NCBI GenBank assembly: GCA_039830055.1
Contig: CP140043.1
Span: forward strand, 434,001-498,000
Direction: 5' to 3'
Length of the DNA: 64,000 bases
From: Buchnera aphidicola (Schlechtendalia peitan)
GTDB taxonomy: Bacteria > Pseudomonadota > Gammaproteobacteria > Enterobacterales > Enterobacteriaceae
The notes under the pieces were generated by a model, which saw nothing but the letters and a program-made list of their open reading frames with translations, was not told where the DNA came from and searched no databases. A program made the translations under genes and the position numbers. Shown piece after piece: positions 9,764 through 19,737 of this stretch (position 1 is its first letter; every line of letters begins with the position of its first letter).

Positions 9764-12163
9764 CTATCTATTAGATAACTCATCAAATTTTTTTTTGGCT
9801 GCAATAAGCACAGATAACGGAAAATTCGCTAATTCAGCAATAGCTAAACCATAACTCTTATGATAAACACCATCTTTCAAAGAATACATAAAAAAAACTT
9901 TTTTATTATATTCCGAAGCATCAAAACATACATTTTTTATACTCGTAAAACTATTTTTTAAATCAGTTAATGCAAAATAATGAGTTGAAAATAAAGTCAT
10001 AGATTTAACTTGTTTAACTAAATAATCTATGCAAGCCCAAGCTAAAGATAAACCATCATTAATAGATGTTCCTCTTCCTATTTCATCAATAAGAATTAAA
10101 CTATTTTTAGTAGCATTCCGTAATATATATGACATCTCCATCATTTCCATCATAAAGGTTGATTTCCCATGTACTACATTATCCGAAGAACCAATACGAG
10201 TAAAAATTTTATCAAAATACCCAATTTTTGCATAACTAGCTGGGATAAAACTACCTATCCATGCCATGATTACAATCAGTGCAATTTGGCGCATATAAGT
10301 ACTTTTTCCACCCATATTAGGGCCGGTTATAATTAACGTATTAGTATTTTTAGATAAATTAATAGAATTAGGAATGAATGGAGTATTTAAGATAGTTTCT
10401 ACTACAGGATGTCTGCTATTATTTAATGTAATACCATAATCATTATTTACAACAGGACAAGTATAGTTTAATGTACAAGCGCGTTCAGCAAAATTATTTA
10501 ATACATCTAAATTAGATAATGTTACAACACTCGTTTGCAGTAATTCTAAATAGGGAGTAATAAACTTTAATATTTCATTATACAAATATTTTTCAATTTC
10601 TAATACTTTTTCTTTAGAATTAATAATGTTGCATTCATATTCTGAAAGTTTTAATGTAGAATAACGTTTGCATTGTTTTAACGTTTGCTTAAGTATATAA
10701 TTTTTAGGTACTAAATTAATATGTCTATTACTGATTTGTATATAATAACCTAAAATCTTATTATATTTAATTTTTAACGATCCTATTCCTAAACTATCTC
10801 GCTCTTTAATTTCAAAATTTTTAAGATAGTTGAATGTTCCTTCTTTTATTTTCCTCCATTTGTCTAATTCAGAATTATAAAAATCCTTTATAACGTTTCC
10901 TTCCTGAATAGTATTTGAAGGAAAATCTTTTATAGCATTATCTAATAATGCTTTAATTGAATCATATTGACAAATTGAATCACTAATCTTTTTCAAACAT
11001 ACTATTTTTGTATTATTTAATATCGTATTAATCTTAAAAAATTGGTCTAAAGCTGTACGCATGAATACTAAATCTTTGGGACTAGCAATTCGAAGAAAAA
11101 CACGAAAAATAATACGTTCTAAATCTCCTACTTTTTTTAACAAAGGTTTTAATAAAAAATATATACTTTTTAATGATTTAATCTTACAATGTCTATCTTG
11201 TATTATACTAACATCTCTAATAGGAGCACTTAACCATCGCTTTAACAATCGACTACCCATAGGAGTAGAAGTATGATTCAAAACAGAAAAAAGTGTATGT
11301 TCTATTTTTCCAGAAATATTACAAAATATTTCTAAATGTTTCCGAGTTATATCATTCATAGAAATATAATCATTATCATATCTCACTTTTATTGATTTTA
11401 CATGAGATAAAGAAAAACATTGCGTTAATTTTACATATGATATTAAACATCCTGCTGCTCTAATAGCTACATTAAACTTCTTTTCTTTAAGATTTAATAT
11501 CTTTTGAACACCAAATTGATTTTGTAATTGATAATATGCATTTTTAAAATTAAAGTCATTTGATGATTTATATCGAATTCCTTTTCTATTTAAAATAAAA
11601 GAAATGTTTGAAAAATTTTCTGGGACTAACAGTTCTTCAGGATTAGTACGCTGTATTTCAGAATCAAAACATTCACGAGATAAATGTTCTGAAATATAAA
11701 AATATCCAGAACACAAATTTAAAACAGCATATCCAAATTTTCCATCCTTATAATAAATAGATCCTACCAAATTATCTTTACACTCTTCAAGTAAAAACTC
11801 ATCTACTACTGTGCCTGGAGTAATAACTCTAAAAACTTTGCGATCAATTAATCCTGTAGATATATTTTTTATTCCAGTTTGTTCACATACTACTGAAGAT
11901 TCTCCCAAATTTATCATTTTTTTTAAATAGTAATTTAAAGAATTAACAGGAATTCCAGCCATTGGGACCTCTAAACCTAAAGAATATCCTCTCTTAGTTA
12001 GAGTAATATTTAATAATTTAGAAATACGTATAGCATCATCATAAAATAACTCATAAAAATCACCCATTCTATAAAATACAAACATATCACGATAATTGGA
12101 TTTAATTGATAAATATTGCTTTATCATTGGCGTATGACTAAAAATCATATTTTTTTTATTCAT
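9764..12163 (-). CDS. mutS: DNA mismatch repair protein MutS
   Basis: Mismatch-recognition ATPase. It has 799 residues against 853 in E. coli. The N-terminal mismatch-binding domain keeps the Phe-x-Glu wedge in YRMGDFYELF (about residues 31-40). The clamp and lever domains follow. The ATPase domain has Walker A GPNMGGKST near residue 605, Walker B LILIDEIGRGTS near residue 681, and FSTHYFALTDL near residue 718. The protein ends at AAKKKFDELSNR, so the E. coli C-terminal region with tetramerisation and beta-clamp contacts is missing. It probably still acts as a dimer. mutL and mutH are not in this window. Confidence 0.97.
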   Translation of the reverse strand: MNKKNMIFSHTPMIKQYLSIKSNYRDMFVFYRMGDFYELFYDDAIRISKLLNITLTKRGYSLGLEVPMAGIPVNSLNYYLKKMINLGESSVVCEQTGIKNISTGLIDRKVFRVITPGTVVDEFLLEECKDNLVGSIYYKDGKFGYAVLNLCSGYFYISEHLSRECFDSEIQRTNPEELLVPENFSNISFILNRKGIRYKSSNDFNFKNAYYQLQNQFGVQKILNLKEKKFNVAIRAAGCLISYVKLTQCFSLSHVKSIKVRYDNDYISMNDITRKHLEIFCNISGKIEHTLFSVLNHTSTPMGSRLLKRWLSAPIRDVSIIQDRHCKIKSLKSIYFLLKPLLKKVGDLERIIFRVFLRIASPKDLVFMRTALDQFFKINTILNNTKIVCLKKISDSICQYDSIKALLDNAIKDFPSNTIQEGNVIKDFYNSELDKWRKIKEGTFNYLKNFEIKERDSLGIGSLKIKYNKILGYYIQISNRHINLVPKNYILKQTLKQCKRYSTLKLSEYECNIINSKEKVLEIEKYLYNEILKFITPYLELLQTSVVTLSNLDVLNNFAERACTLNYTCPVVNNDYGITLNNSRHPVVETILNTPFIPNSINLSKNTNTLIITGPNMGGKSTYMRQIALIVIMAWIGSFIPASYAKIGYFDKIFTRIGSSDNVVHGKSTFMMEMMEMSYILRNATKNSLILIDEIGRGTSINDGLSLAWACIDYLVKQVKSMTLFSTHYFALTDLKNSFTSIKNVCFDASEYNKKVFFMYSLKDGVYHKSYGLAIAELANFPLSVLIAAKKKFDELSNR

Positions 12164-12368
12164 AACATTCGCTTAAATAAAAAAAAAATAATACAATACA
12201 TGTTAATAAATATTTATTAAATTATCAATTTACTTATATTAATAATTACATACAACAATATCTTTTAAAAAAATTCTAATCTATGATACATATAGAAGTT
12301 TTTGTATAAAATACACTATCGTTTGAAAAACTAAAAATTTATAAAATAACTATATAAGCTAATAATAT

Positions 12369-13016
12369 ATGAAAAAAATTTTAATGATAATTATCTTAAT
12401 ATCATCTATATTTAACACTGCTCATGCAAAAACGACAGAGCAAAACACGTACAGTATACTTAAAAAAAAAATTGAAAATGCTCCTCAAATAATAGAGTTC
12501 TTCTCTTTTTTATGTCCACACTGTTACTTCTTAGAAAAAAAATACCATCTTAATTATCATATAAAAAAACAAATATCTAACTCTATTAAAATTGTACGAT
12601 ATCATGTAAATTTTTTAGGTGGAGAACTAGGTAATTTGTTAACTCACATTTGGGAAATATCTAAAATGATCAAATTAGAAGAAAAAGTTTTAATACCTAT
12701 ATTTGAAAAAGTACAAAAAACAAAAACTATTAAAAACTTCCATACTTTAAAAAATGAATTTTTAAAATTAACTAATATAAATGAAAAAGAGTTTCAATTT
12801 CTTTGGAACAATTTTGTTATTAAATCGATAATATACAACCAAGAAATAACTCAACAACAAATAAATTTAAACTATGTACCATGTATAATTATTAATGGTA
12901 AATATATTATAAATAACGAAAGTATAAACTATACATCATTACAAAATACAATAAATACATATATAAATATAATTAAAACTTTACTTAAAAAAAATAATAC
13001 TGATATATCATCATAA
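12369..13016 (+). CDS. dsbA: Periplasmic thiol:disulfide oxidoreductase DsbA
   Basis: Introduces disulfides into exported proteins. It has 215 residues (E. coli 208). A Sec signal peptide is visible at residues 1-20 (KK, hydrophobic core, cleavage near AHA-K). The thioredoxin-fold active site is FFSFLCPHCYFLE, with the CPHC pair near residues 50-53. VNFLGGELG matches E. coli VNFMGGDLG. The cis-Pro loop is YVPCIIINGKY near residue 180, where a Cys follows the conserved Pro in place of the E. coli Ala. It precedes polA on the same strand, as in E. coli. Confidence 0.95.
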   Translation: MKKILMIIILISSIFNTAHAKTTEQNTYSILKKKIENAPQIIEFFSFLCPHCYFLEKKYHLNYHIKKQISNSIKIVRYHVNFLGGELGNLLTHIWEISKMIKLEEKVLIPIFEKVQKTKTIKNFHTLKNEFLKLTNINEKEFQFLWNNFVIKSIIYNQEITQQQINLNYVPCIIINGKYIINNESINYTSLQNTINTYINIIKTLLKKNNTDISS

Positions 13017-13131
13017 AAAATTTATATACATATTATTTCTTTACTTTACTAATTCATTTCTTAATTGATATTTTAACAGTCATAGTATATCTTTATAAAA
13101 ATATCCAAATATAAATTATTTTAAACATTTG

Positions 13132-14046
13132 ATGACTTCTAGAAAAAATAAAGTACACTATCTATTGGTAGATGGTACATATTATCTGTATCGATCATAT
13201 TATTCCTTTTCATTTCTCAAAAATAAACATAATGTATCATCTGGGGCCATATACGGAGTCATAAATATACTTAAAAAATTTTCATTTCAATATCCAAAAA
13301 CTCACATCATTATAATATTTGATTCTCCAACTAAAACATTTAGACATGAATTATTTCATTCCTATAAATTAAATAGACATATGATGCCAACAAATTTAAA
13401 ACTTCAAATTAAACCATTATATGAAATTATAAAAACAATGGGATTTCCAATTTTAACAATTCCTAATTTTGAAGCTGATGACGTTATCGGAACATTAGCA
13501 TATGAAGCTGACAAAAAAGGAAAAATTACTTTAATTAGTACTAACGATAAAGATTTAGCACAATTAGTAAACACTAACATCAATATATTAGAAGAAAAAT
13601 CTGGTACAATTTTAGGTAATAAAGAAATCGAAAAAAAATATGGAGTTGTACCAAGATTAATCCCAGATTTATTTGGATTAATGGGAGATAAATCAGATAA
13701 TATTCCAGGTGTTTTAGGGATAGGAAAAAAAACAGCACTTGTTTTATTAAAATATTTCGGATCAATTCAAAATATATATAGAAATATACATGAAATAACT
13801 AAATCCTCTTTTAGAGGAGCAAATAATACATATAAAAAACTGATAAAAAATAAAAAATTAGCATTTGTTTCTAAAAATCTTGCTACAATAAGAACTAATG
13901 TTTATATTAATAAATCTATAAATGAACTAGTAATGTCTAAACCATCTATATATAAATTATCAAATTTTTTTAAATATTATGAATTTTACAATTTCCTAAA
14001 ATTATTAGATAAAGGAACGTTTTTAATGAACATGAATAAATTTTAA
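13132..14046 (+). CDS. polA: PolA reduced to its 5'-3' exonuclease domain
   Basis: Encodes only the N-terminal 5' nuclease domain of DNA polymerase I (304 residues against 928 for E. coli PolI). Visible motifs include LVDGTYYLYRSY near residue 10, IIFDSPTKTFRHELF with the metal-binding Asp, NFEADDVIGTLA near residue 115, STNDKDLAQLV near residue 142, and GLMGDKSDNIPGVLGIGKKTA (helix-hairpin-helix) near residue 190. No 3'-5' exonuclease or polymerase domain follows, and the next 320 bp is non-coding. The start is the ATG at 13132. The upstream in-frame TTG is less likely. It would serve in Okazaki fragment primer removal. Confidence 0.93.
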   Translation: MTSRKNKVHYLLVDGTYYLYRSYYSFSFLKNKHNVSSGAIYGVINILKKFSFQYPKTHIIIIFDSPTKTFRHELFHSYKLNRHMMPTNLKLQIKPLYEIIKTMGFPILTIPNFEADDVIGTLAYEADKKGKITLISTNDKDLAQLVNTNINILEEKSGTILGNKEIEKKYGVVPRLIPDLFGLMGDKSDNIPGVLGIGKKTALVLLKYFGSIQNIYRNIHEITKSSFRGANNTYKKLIKNKKLAFVSKNLATIRTNVYINKSINELVMSKPSIYKLSNFFKYYEFYNFLKLLDKGTFLMNMNKF

Positions 14047-14366
14047 ATAAAAAATATATTTAATATATATATATTAGAATACTAAAAGCATATTAATTAA
14101 TTAAATAATTCAAATATTTATTTATAATTTTTTATATAATTAATAAAAAAACTTTAAAAAATTTTACTACATATAAAATATTTTAAACATATATTAAAAT
14201 ATATATAAAAATTTTTTTTAATTTAATTTCTATTAAATATAATTATATTAACAAAAAAATATTTTTACATATTCAAATGCGTTAACTAAAAACATAATCA
14301 ATTTAAAATTCTGATATCTTAAATAGAAATGTAAAACCATGAAAAGTTAAATTAACAACAATTGTA
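14047..14366. other. Gene-free spacer between convergent polA and engB
   Basis: 320 bp of A+T-rich sequence. The polymerase part of polA would have lain here, but no remnant is recognisable. The Spot 42 RNA gene that follows polA in E. coli is not visible either. Confidence 0.5.
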
Positions 14367-14978
14367 TTACGTTAAAATCGAATTACATATCCAACAATCT
14401 AATTGATATTTTAAACTATCCAATCCAATTTTTTTAAACGAAGAAAATAACTCTACATTTATATTATTTGACAAAATTAATTTATCTTGACGTACAATAT
14501 TTAATCGTTTTTTTTGTTCCGAAACAACAATTTTATCAGCTTTATTTAATAAAATTAATATTGGTATATGATATAATTTTGCTAAATTCATCACTGTTTT
14601 ATCAAAAAATTTAATAGAACGTCTAATATCAATTAACATAACTAATCCTTTTAAACATTTTTGAAACTTCAAATATTGAAATATCATGTTTGTAAGATCT
14701 AATTTAATATTTTTCGGAATCTTAGCATAACCATAACCCGGTAAGTCTATTAAACGGATTCCTGGAGAAATTTGAAAAATATTAATTGATTGCGTCCTTC
14801 CTGGAATTTTACTAACTCTAGCTAAATTTCTTTGATTTGATAAAATATTGATAGTACTAGACTTTCCAGAATTAGAATATCCAATAAAAGCTATTTCCGA
14901 TCCATGCTCGTATTTTTCTTTTTGTATATTAAAAATACTTTTTAAAAATATAATATTATTATAATTTTTTTTGCACAC
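14367..14978 (-). CDS. engB: Ribosome biogenesis GTPase EngB (YihA)
   Basis: Small GTPase needed for 50S assembly and cell cycle progression in E. coli. It has 203 residues (E. coli 210). Motifs are G1 GYSNSGKSS (about residues 33-41), the switch I segment GRTQSINIF, G3 DLPGYGYAKIP near residue 78, and G4 LLNKADK near residue 143. The start is GTG at 14978 with AGGG nine bases upstream. No closer in-frame ATG would keep the N-terminal segment that aligns with the family. It is convergent with polA. Confidence 0.96.
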   Translation of the reverse strand: MCKKNYNNIIFLKSIFNIQKEKYEHGSEIAFIGYSNSGKSSTINILSNQRNLARVSKIPGRTQSINIFQISPGIRLIDLPGYGYAKIPKNIKLDLTNMIFQYLKFQKCLKGLVMLIDIRRSIKFFDKTVMNLAKLYHIPILILLNKADKIVVSEQKKRLNIVRQDKLILSNNINVELFSSFKKIGLDSLKYQLDCWICNSILT

Positions 14979-15267
14979 AATAAAATCCCTAATTTTTTTT
15001 ATAAATACTAATTACTTTATAAAAATTATTATATAAACACATAATTATTATATTATAGATAAATGCAAAAAAAATTATTTATTTTATAAGTATCAAAAAT
15101 AACAATACATATTTAAAAGTATATATTTCTGTTTCACAAAATTTAAATTTAAAAATATACCCTAAGATCGTTACTATTTTAACATAAATATGATAAAATA
15201 AGTATTTTATATAACTATCCAGATACTTCCAAAATTATATTTTACAAACATTTTATAACATAAAAAA

Positions 15268-17091
15268 ATGAATAAAAATTTACGAAACATAGCTATTGTT
15301 GCTCATGTAGATCATGGAAAAACCACTTTAATTGATAAACTTTTACAACAATCTGAGACTTTTAAAAATCATAAAAAAATTTCTGAACGCATAATGGATT
15401 CAAATGATCTTGAAAAAGAAAGAGGAATTACTATTTTATCAAAAAATGTTTCAATTACATGGAATAATTATCGCATTAATATCATTGATACCCCGGGTCA
15501 TTCTGACTTTGGAGGAGAGGTAGAACGTGTATTATCAATGGTAGATTCTGTATTATTAGTAGTGGACGCATTCGATGGACCTATGCCACAAACAAAATTT
15601 GTTGCTCAAAAATCATTTAATTACGGAATAAAACCTATTGTAGTCATAAATAAAATTGATAGAAAATATTCAAGACCAGATTGGGTAGTTGACCAAATAT
15701 TTGAGCTATTTGTTAATCTGAATGCTACTGATGAACAACTTGATTTTCCCGTTATTTATACTTCTGCATTACTTGGAACATCTGGGACAAATTATAAAAA
15801 TATGGGATCTGATATGTCATCTTTATATAAAATTATAATACAACATACACCATCCCCAAAAATTAGTTCTAATACTTTATTACAAATGCAAATTTCACAA
15901 TTAGATTATGATAATTATTTAGGAACAATTGGTATTGGTAGAATTTCTCAAGGTTCTATAAAACCTAATAAAAACGTGATCATAATTAGTAAAGAAGGAT
16001 TAAAAACTAATGGGAAAATAGGAAAAGTATTACAATACTCTGGATTAAGTAAAATAAATACTGACATAGCACAATCTGGGGACATAGTAGCTATTACTGG
16101 TATTGATAAACTTAATATTTCTGATACCATCTGTGATCCTAACTACATAAAACCATTACCAATGTTACAAGTTGATGAACCCACTGTAGAAATAATGTGT
16201 TCTGTAAACACTTCACCATTTTCAGGAAGAGAAGGAAAATACATTACATCTAGACAAATATTACATAGATTAAAAAAAGAAGCAGCAAATAATGTTTCTT
16301 TAAAAATTCAAGAAACAAAGCATTGTAATACTTTTTCAATATCCGGAAGGGGTGAATTACACTTATCAATATTAATAGAAAATATGAGAAGAGAAGGATT
16401 TGAATTAGCAATCTCTCGTCCTAAAGTTATTATTCGCAATATACAAGGAGTAAAGCAAGAACCGTTTGATATTGTTATACTAAATATCGAAAAAAAATAC
16501 CAAGGAACCATTATGCAATTAATAGGTGAAAGAAAAGGTCAAATAACCGATATTATCACGGATAAAATAAATAGAATAAAAATTAATTGTATTCTTAGCA
16601 GTAATGCATTAATTGGATTTAGATCAGAATTTATTGCTATTACTTCAGGTTATGGAACATTTGATTCTTCTTTTAGCCATTATGAAAAAATGAAATCTAA
16701 ACATGTTGAACAACGCAAAAATGGAGTTTTAATTTCGAATAAAACAGGTTCTGCAGTAGGATTTTCTTTATTTAATTTACAAAATCGTGGAAGATTATTT
16801 ATAAATCATGGAGAAAAAATATACGAAGGACAAATTATTGGAATTCATAATAGAATTAACGATCTTACTGTTAATTGTTTATCAGGAAAAAAATTAACTA
16901 ATATGAGAGCATCAGGTTCAGACGAAGCAATAACATTAACAACACCTTTAAACATTAGTTTAGAATATGCTATTAGTTTTATTAATAACGATGAATTAGT
17001 AGAAATTACTCCATTATCAATACGATTACGAAAAAAATATTTAACAGAAAACAAAAGAAAAATAGCTGTTAGAAAAAATATGCTACAATAA
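15268..17091 (+). CDS. typA: Ribosome-associated GTPase TypA/BipA
   Basis: Translation-factor-family GTPase that acts on the ribosome and in 50S assembly. It has 607 residues, the same as E. coli BipA. G1 is AHVDHGKTTL (about residues 12-21), followed by ERGITILSKN (switch I), G3 DTPGHSDFGGEVERV near residue 74, and G4 VINKIDR near residue 128. Domains II, III and V and the BipA-specific C terminus (VGFSLFNLQNRGRLFI, then EAITLTTP) are present. It is monocistronic, converging on gmk across an AT-only stem-loop. Intact. Confidence 0.98.
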   Translation: MNKNLRNIAIVAHVDHGKTTLIDKLLQQSETFKNHKKISERIMDSNDLEKERGITILSKNVSITWNNYRINIIDTPGHSDFGGEVERVLSMVDSVLLVVDAFDGPMPQTKFVAQKSFNYGIKPIVVINKIDRKYSRPDWVVDQIFELFVNLNATDEQLDFPVIYTSALLGTSGTNYKNMGSDMSSLYKIIIQHTPSPKISSNTLLQMQISQLDYDNYLGTIGIGRISQGSIKPNKNVIIISKEGLKTNGKIGKVLQYSGLSKINTDIAQSGDIVAITGIDKLNISDTICDPNYIKPLPMLQVDEPTVEIMCSVNTSPFSGREGKYITSRQILHRLKKEAANNVSLKIQETKHCNTFSISGRGELHLSILIENMRREGFELAISRPKVIIRNIQGVKQEPFDIVILNIEKKYQGTIMQLIGERKGQITDIITDKINRIKINCILSSNALIGFRSEFIAITSGYGTFDSSFSHYEKMKSKHVEQRKNGVLISNKTGSAVGFSLFNLQNRGRLFINHGEKIYEGQIIGIHNRINDLTVNCLSGKKLTNMRASGSDEAITLTTPLNISLEYAISFINNDELVEITPLSIRLRKKYLTENKRKIAVRKNMLQ

Positions 17092-17096
17092 TTAAT

Positions 17097-17130
17097 ATTA
17101 AAATAAAAATATTTATTTTAATTAATTTTT
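17097..17130. terminator. AT-only stem-loop between typA and gmk
   Basis: An 11-bp perfect stem (17097-17107 with 17112-17122, core TTAAAATAAA and TTTATTTTAA) with a four-base loop is followed by TTAATTTTT. It starts six bases after the typA stop. It may end typA transcription. With no G-C pairs its stability is low. Confidence 0.45.
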
Positions 17131-17240
17131 AAAACACCTGCAATCACCAGTTTTAAACTATGCAAATATTATTTTAATAAAAATAAATGAGATTTATTTC
17201 AAATTTTTAAATTAAATAAGTAGTGATTTAAATATTTAAA

Positions 17241-17864
17241 TTAATTATTCAATAAGTTTTTAATAAGAACATAATTTTTTTTAGTCTGATACTGTCTTGA
17301 TAAATGTTCTACTTTTACTATTTGATATAAATTAGATAAAGCAATATTAAAATTGTCATTAATGATTACATAATCATATTCGACGTAATGTTGCATTTCA
17401 GATACTGCCAACGCCATTCTTCTATGTATTATAACCTCGCTATCCTGTGATCTTTTACATAAACGTCGATATAATTCATTTTTAGATGGTGGCAATATAA
17501 AAATACTTTTAGAATCCGGAATTCGATGACGTACCTGCTGAGCTCCTTGCCAATCGATATCTAAAAAAATATCAATTCCAGTTAATAAATATTTGTAAAT
17601 TTCTTTCCAAGAAGTTCCATAATAATTATTAAATACTTGTGCATGTTCTAAAAACTCTTTTTTCTTAATCATTTCTTTAAATTTATCAATAGAAGTGAAA
17701 TAATAATGTTTACCATTACATTCTCCTGGTCTGATCATACGAGTAGTATGAGAGATTGATACTTTTATCTTAGATAACAAATTAGTTCGTAACAATTCTG
17801 TAATTAAACTAGATTTTCCTGTCCCGCTAGGGGCAGAAATTATAAATAATATTCCTTTTTTCAT
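17241..17864 (-). CDS. gmk: Guanylate kinase
   Basis: Phosphorylates GMP to GDP with ATP. It has 207 residues, the same as E. coli Gmk. The P-loop is SAPSGTGKSSL at residues 9-19. The GMP-binding segment is SHTTRMIRPGECNGKHYYF near residues 38-56. The lid region RRLCKRSQDSEVIIHRRM is near residue 130. Start ATG at 17864. Intact and separately transcribed, upstream of the convergent typA spacer. Confidence 0.97.
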   Translation of the reverse strand: MKKGILFIISAPSGTGKSSLITELLRTNLLSKIKVSISHTTRMIRPGECNGKHYYFTSIDKFKEMIKKKEFLEHAQVFNNYYGTSWKEIYKYLLTGIDIFLDIDWQGAQQVRHRIPDSKSIFILPPSKNELYRRLCKRSQDSEVIIHRRMALAVSEMQHYVEYDYVIINDNFNIALSNLYQIVKVEHLSRQYQTKKNYVLIKNLLNN

Positions 17865-17945
17865 GATTTTTAAAAACTAAAATAAATTTATACGTTTTTT
17901 AAAATTTAAAATAAAATAACAAACTTTACACTTATTTAAATAATC

Positions 17946-18740
17946 CTATATGGCTATGTTAGCTTTAATTATAGGATGATACTTATATTCTAATAAACTA
18001 AAGTCATGTAAGCAATAATCAAATATCTCTTTTGGCTTTGCATTAATAACTAATTTTGGAAGACGATAAGGCTTACGTAAAATTTGCTTTTTAGCTTGTT
18101 CAATATGTGTTTTATATAAATGTACATCGCCTCCTGTCCAAAGAAAATTTCCAAGTTTTAAGTTACATTGTTGAGCTATCATGTGCATTAATAATGCATA
18201 ACTAGCAATATTAAATGGAAGTCCTAAAAAAACATCACAAGAACGTTGATATAATTGACAACTCAAAACATCGTTTATAACATAAAATTGAAATAATACA
18301 TGACAAGGAAATAATGCCATTTCTTTTAAATCACTAACATTCCAACTAGAAACTAAAATTCTCCTAGAATTAGGATCATGTTTTATTTGTGTGATTACAT
18401 CTTTTATTTGGTCAATTTCTGAACCATCTGTAGATTTCCATCTTCTCCACTGTTTACCATAAATTGGGCCAAGATTACCGAATTTATCTGCCCAAGGATT
18501 CCAAATAGAAACTTTATTATCGTTTAAATATTTTACGTTTGTATCACCTTTGAGAAACCATAAAAGTTCATGAACAATAGAAGAAAAATGACATTTTTTA
18601 GTAGTAACTAATGGAAATCCTAAATTTAGATTAAATTTCATATGATAACCAAAAATAGATAATGTTCCTATTCCAGTTCTATCTTTCTTTTCTTTTCCTT
18701 TACACAAAATATTTTTTAATAAAAATAAATAAGCATTCAT
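17946..18740 (-). CDS. thyA: Thymidylate synthase
   Basis: Methylates dUMP to dTMP using methylene-tetrahydrofolate. It is exactly 264 residues, as in E. coli. The catalytic Cys is in ALFPCHVLFQF near residue 146. SRRILVSSWNVSDL near residue 125 binds phosphate, and YQRSCDVFLGLPFNIASYA near residue 165 is the family signature. It lies 13 bp downstream of lgt, the E. coli lgt-thyA pair. Intact. Confidence 0.98.
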   Translation of the reverse strand: MNAYLFLLKNILCKGKEKKDRTGIGTLSIFGYHMKFNLNLGFPLVTTKKCHFSSIVHELLWFLKGDTNVKYLNDNKVSIWNPWADKFGNLGPIYGKQWRRWKSTDGSEIDQIKDVITQIKHDPNSRRILVSSWNVSDLKEMALFPCHVLFQFYVINDVLSCQLYQRSCDVFLGLPFNIASYALLMHMIAQQCNLKLGNFLWTGGDVHLYKTHIEQAKKQILRKPYRLPKLVINAKPKEIFDYCLHDFSLLEYKYHPIIKANIAI

Positions 18741-18753
18741 ATGTTATCTATTA

Positions 18754-19611
18754 TCACAAAGTTTTTTTGTTACTATAACATTTAATAATATTTATAAAAC
18801 CAAATATAATCATAGGAATTGATAATACTTGTCCCATAGTAAAAAAGTTTAACAACAATCCTAACTGTCGATCAGGTTCACGAAAAAATTCTACTATAAT
18901 ACGAAAACATCCATATAAAATTAAAAACATACTAGAGATTATACCAACAACTTTTATTTTTTTTGAAAAAAAATATAAAATAACAAATAAAATAACTCCT
19001 TCCAAAAAAAATTCATATATTTGAGATGGATGTCTAGGCAAAACACCAAATTTATTTATTAATATTTGAAAATATAGATTATGCTTAGATATTTCTACGT
19101 CTATGTTTCTAGATGTAGGAAATAAAAAAGAAAAATAAAATTCTGGCGCAACACGCCCAAATAATTCTCCGTTAATAAAATTTCCTATTCTTCCTAATCC
19201 TAATCCAACAGGAACTAAGGGTGCAAATAAATCAGAAATTAAAAAAAAATTTTTTTTAAATTTTCTTGAAAAATAAAAAATTACTAAAATTACTCCTAAT
19301 AACCCTCCATGAAAAGACATCCCTCCTTCCCATACTTTAAAAACACATAAAATATTTTTAAAAAAAAACAATGGATTATAAAAAAATATATATCCTATTC
19401 TTCCACCAATAAACAAACCAAAAAAACTGAAATATAATAAATTATCTACCTCTATTTTTTTTAACCCTATTTTTTGCATTAATATGTTTCTTCTGGATGA
19501 TATGAATGCAAATCCTAATAAATACATCACACCATACCAATGTATAGAAACATTACATATAGAAAAAAATACAGGATTGAAATTAGGAACACTTATATAA
19601 GTATTGCTCAT
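18754..19611 (-). CDS. lgt: Prolipoprotein diacylglyceryl transferase
   Basis: Inner-membrane enzyme that adds diacylglycerol to the lipobox Cys of prolipoproteins. It has 285 residues (E. coli 291) and about seven hydrophobic segments. The catalytic His lies in MSFHGGLLGV near residue 103. The signature GLGRIGNFINGELFGR is near residues 138-153. RHPSQIYEFFLEG is near residue 195. It forms a tight pair with thyA. Its retention implies lipoproteins still exist. CyoA and perhaps MltA in this window are candidate substrates. Confidence 0.97.
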   Translation of the reverse strand: MSNTYISVPNFNPVFFSICNVSIHWYGVMYLLGFAFISSRRNILMQKIGLKKIEVDNLLYFSFFGLFIGGRIGYIFFYNPLFFFKNILCVFKVWEGGMSFHGGLLGVILVIFYFSRKFKKNFFLISDLFAPLVPVGLGLGRIGNFINGELFGRVAPEFYFSFLFPTSRNIDVEISKHNLYFQILINKFGVLPRHPSQIYEFFLEGVILFVILYFFSKKIKVVGIISSMFLILYGCFRIIVEFFREPDRQLGLLLNFFTMGQVLSIPMIIFGFINIIKCYSNKKTL

Positions 19612-19737
19612 TAATTTTACTCTTTATGCTACGCATTTATCTATTAAACAAAGTACATATGTTTTATTGAAATAAACTTTATATCGTAAAAAAATTAAAT
19701 CAAAACATATCGATTTTAAAATACATAATCTATTCTA

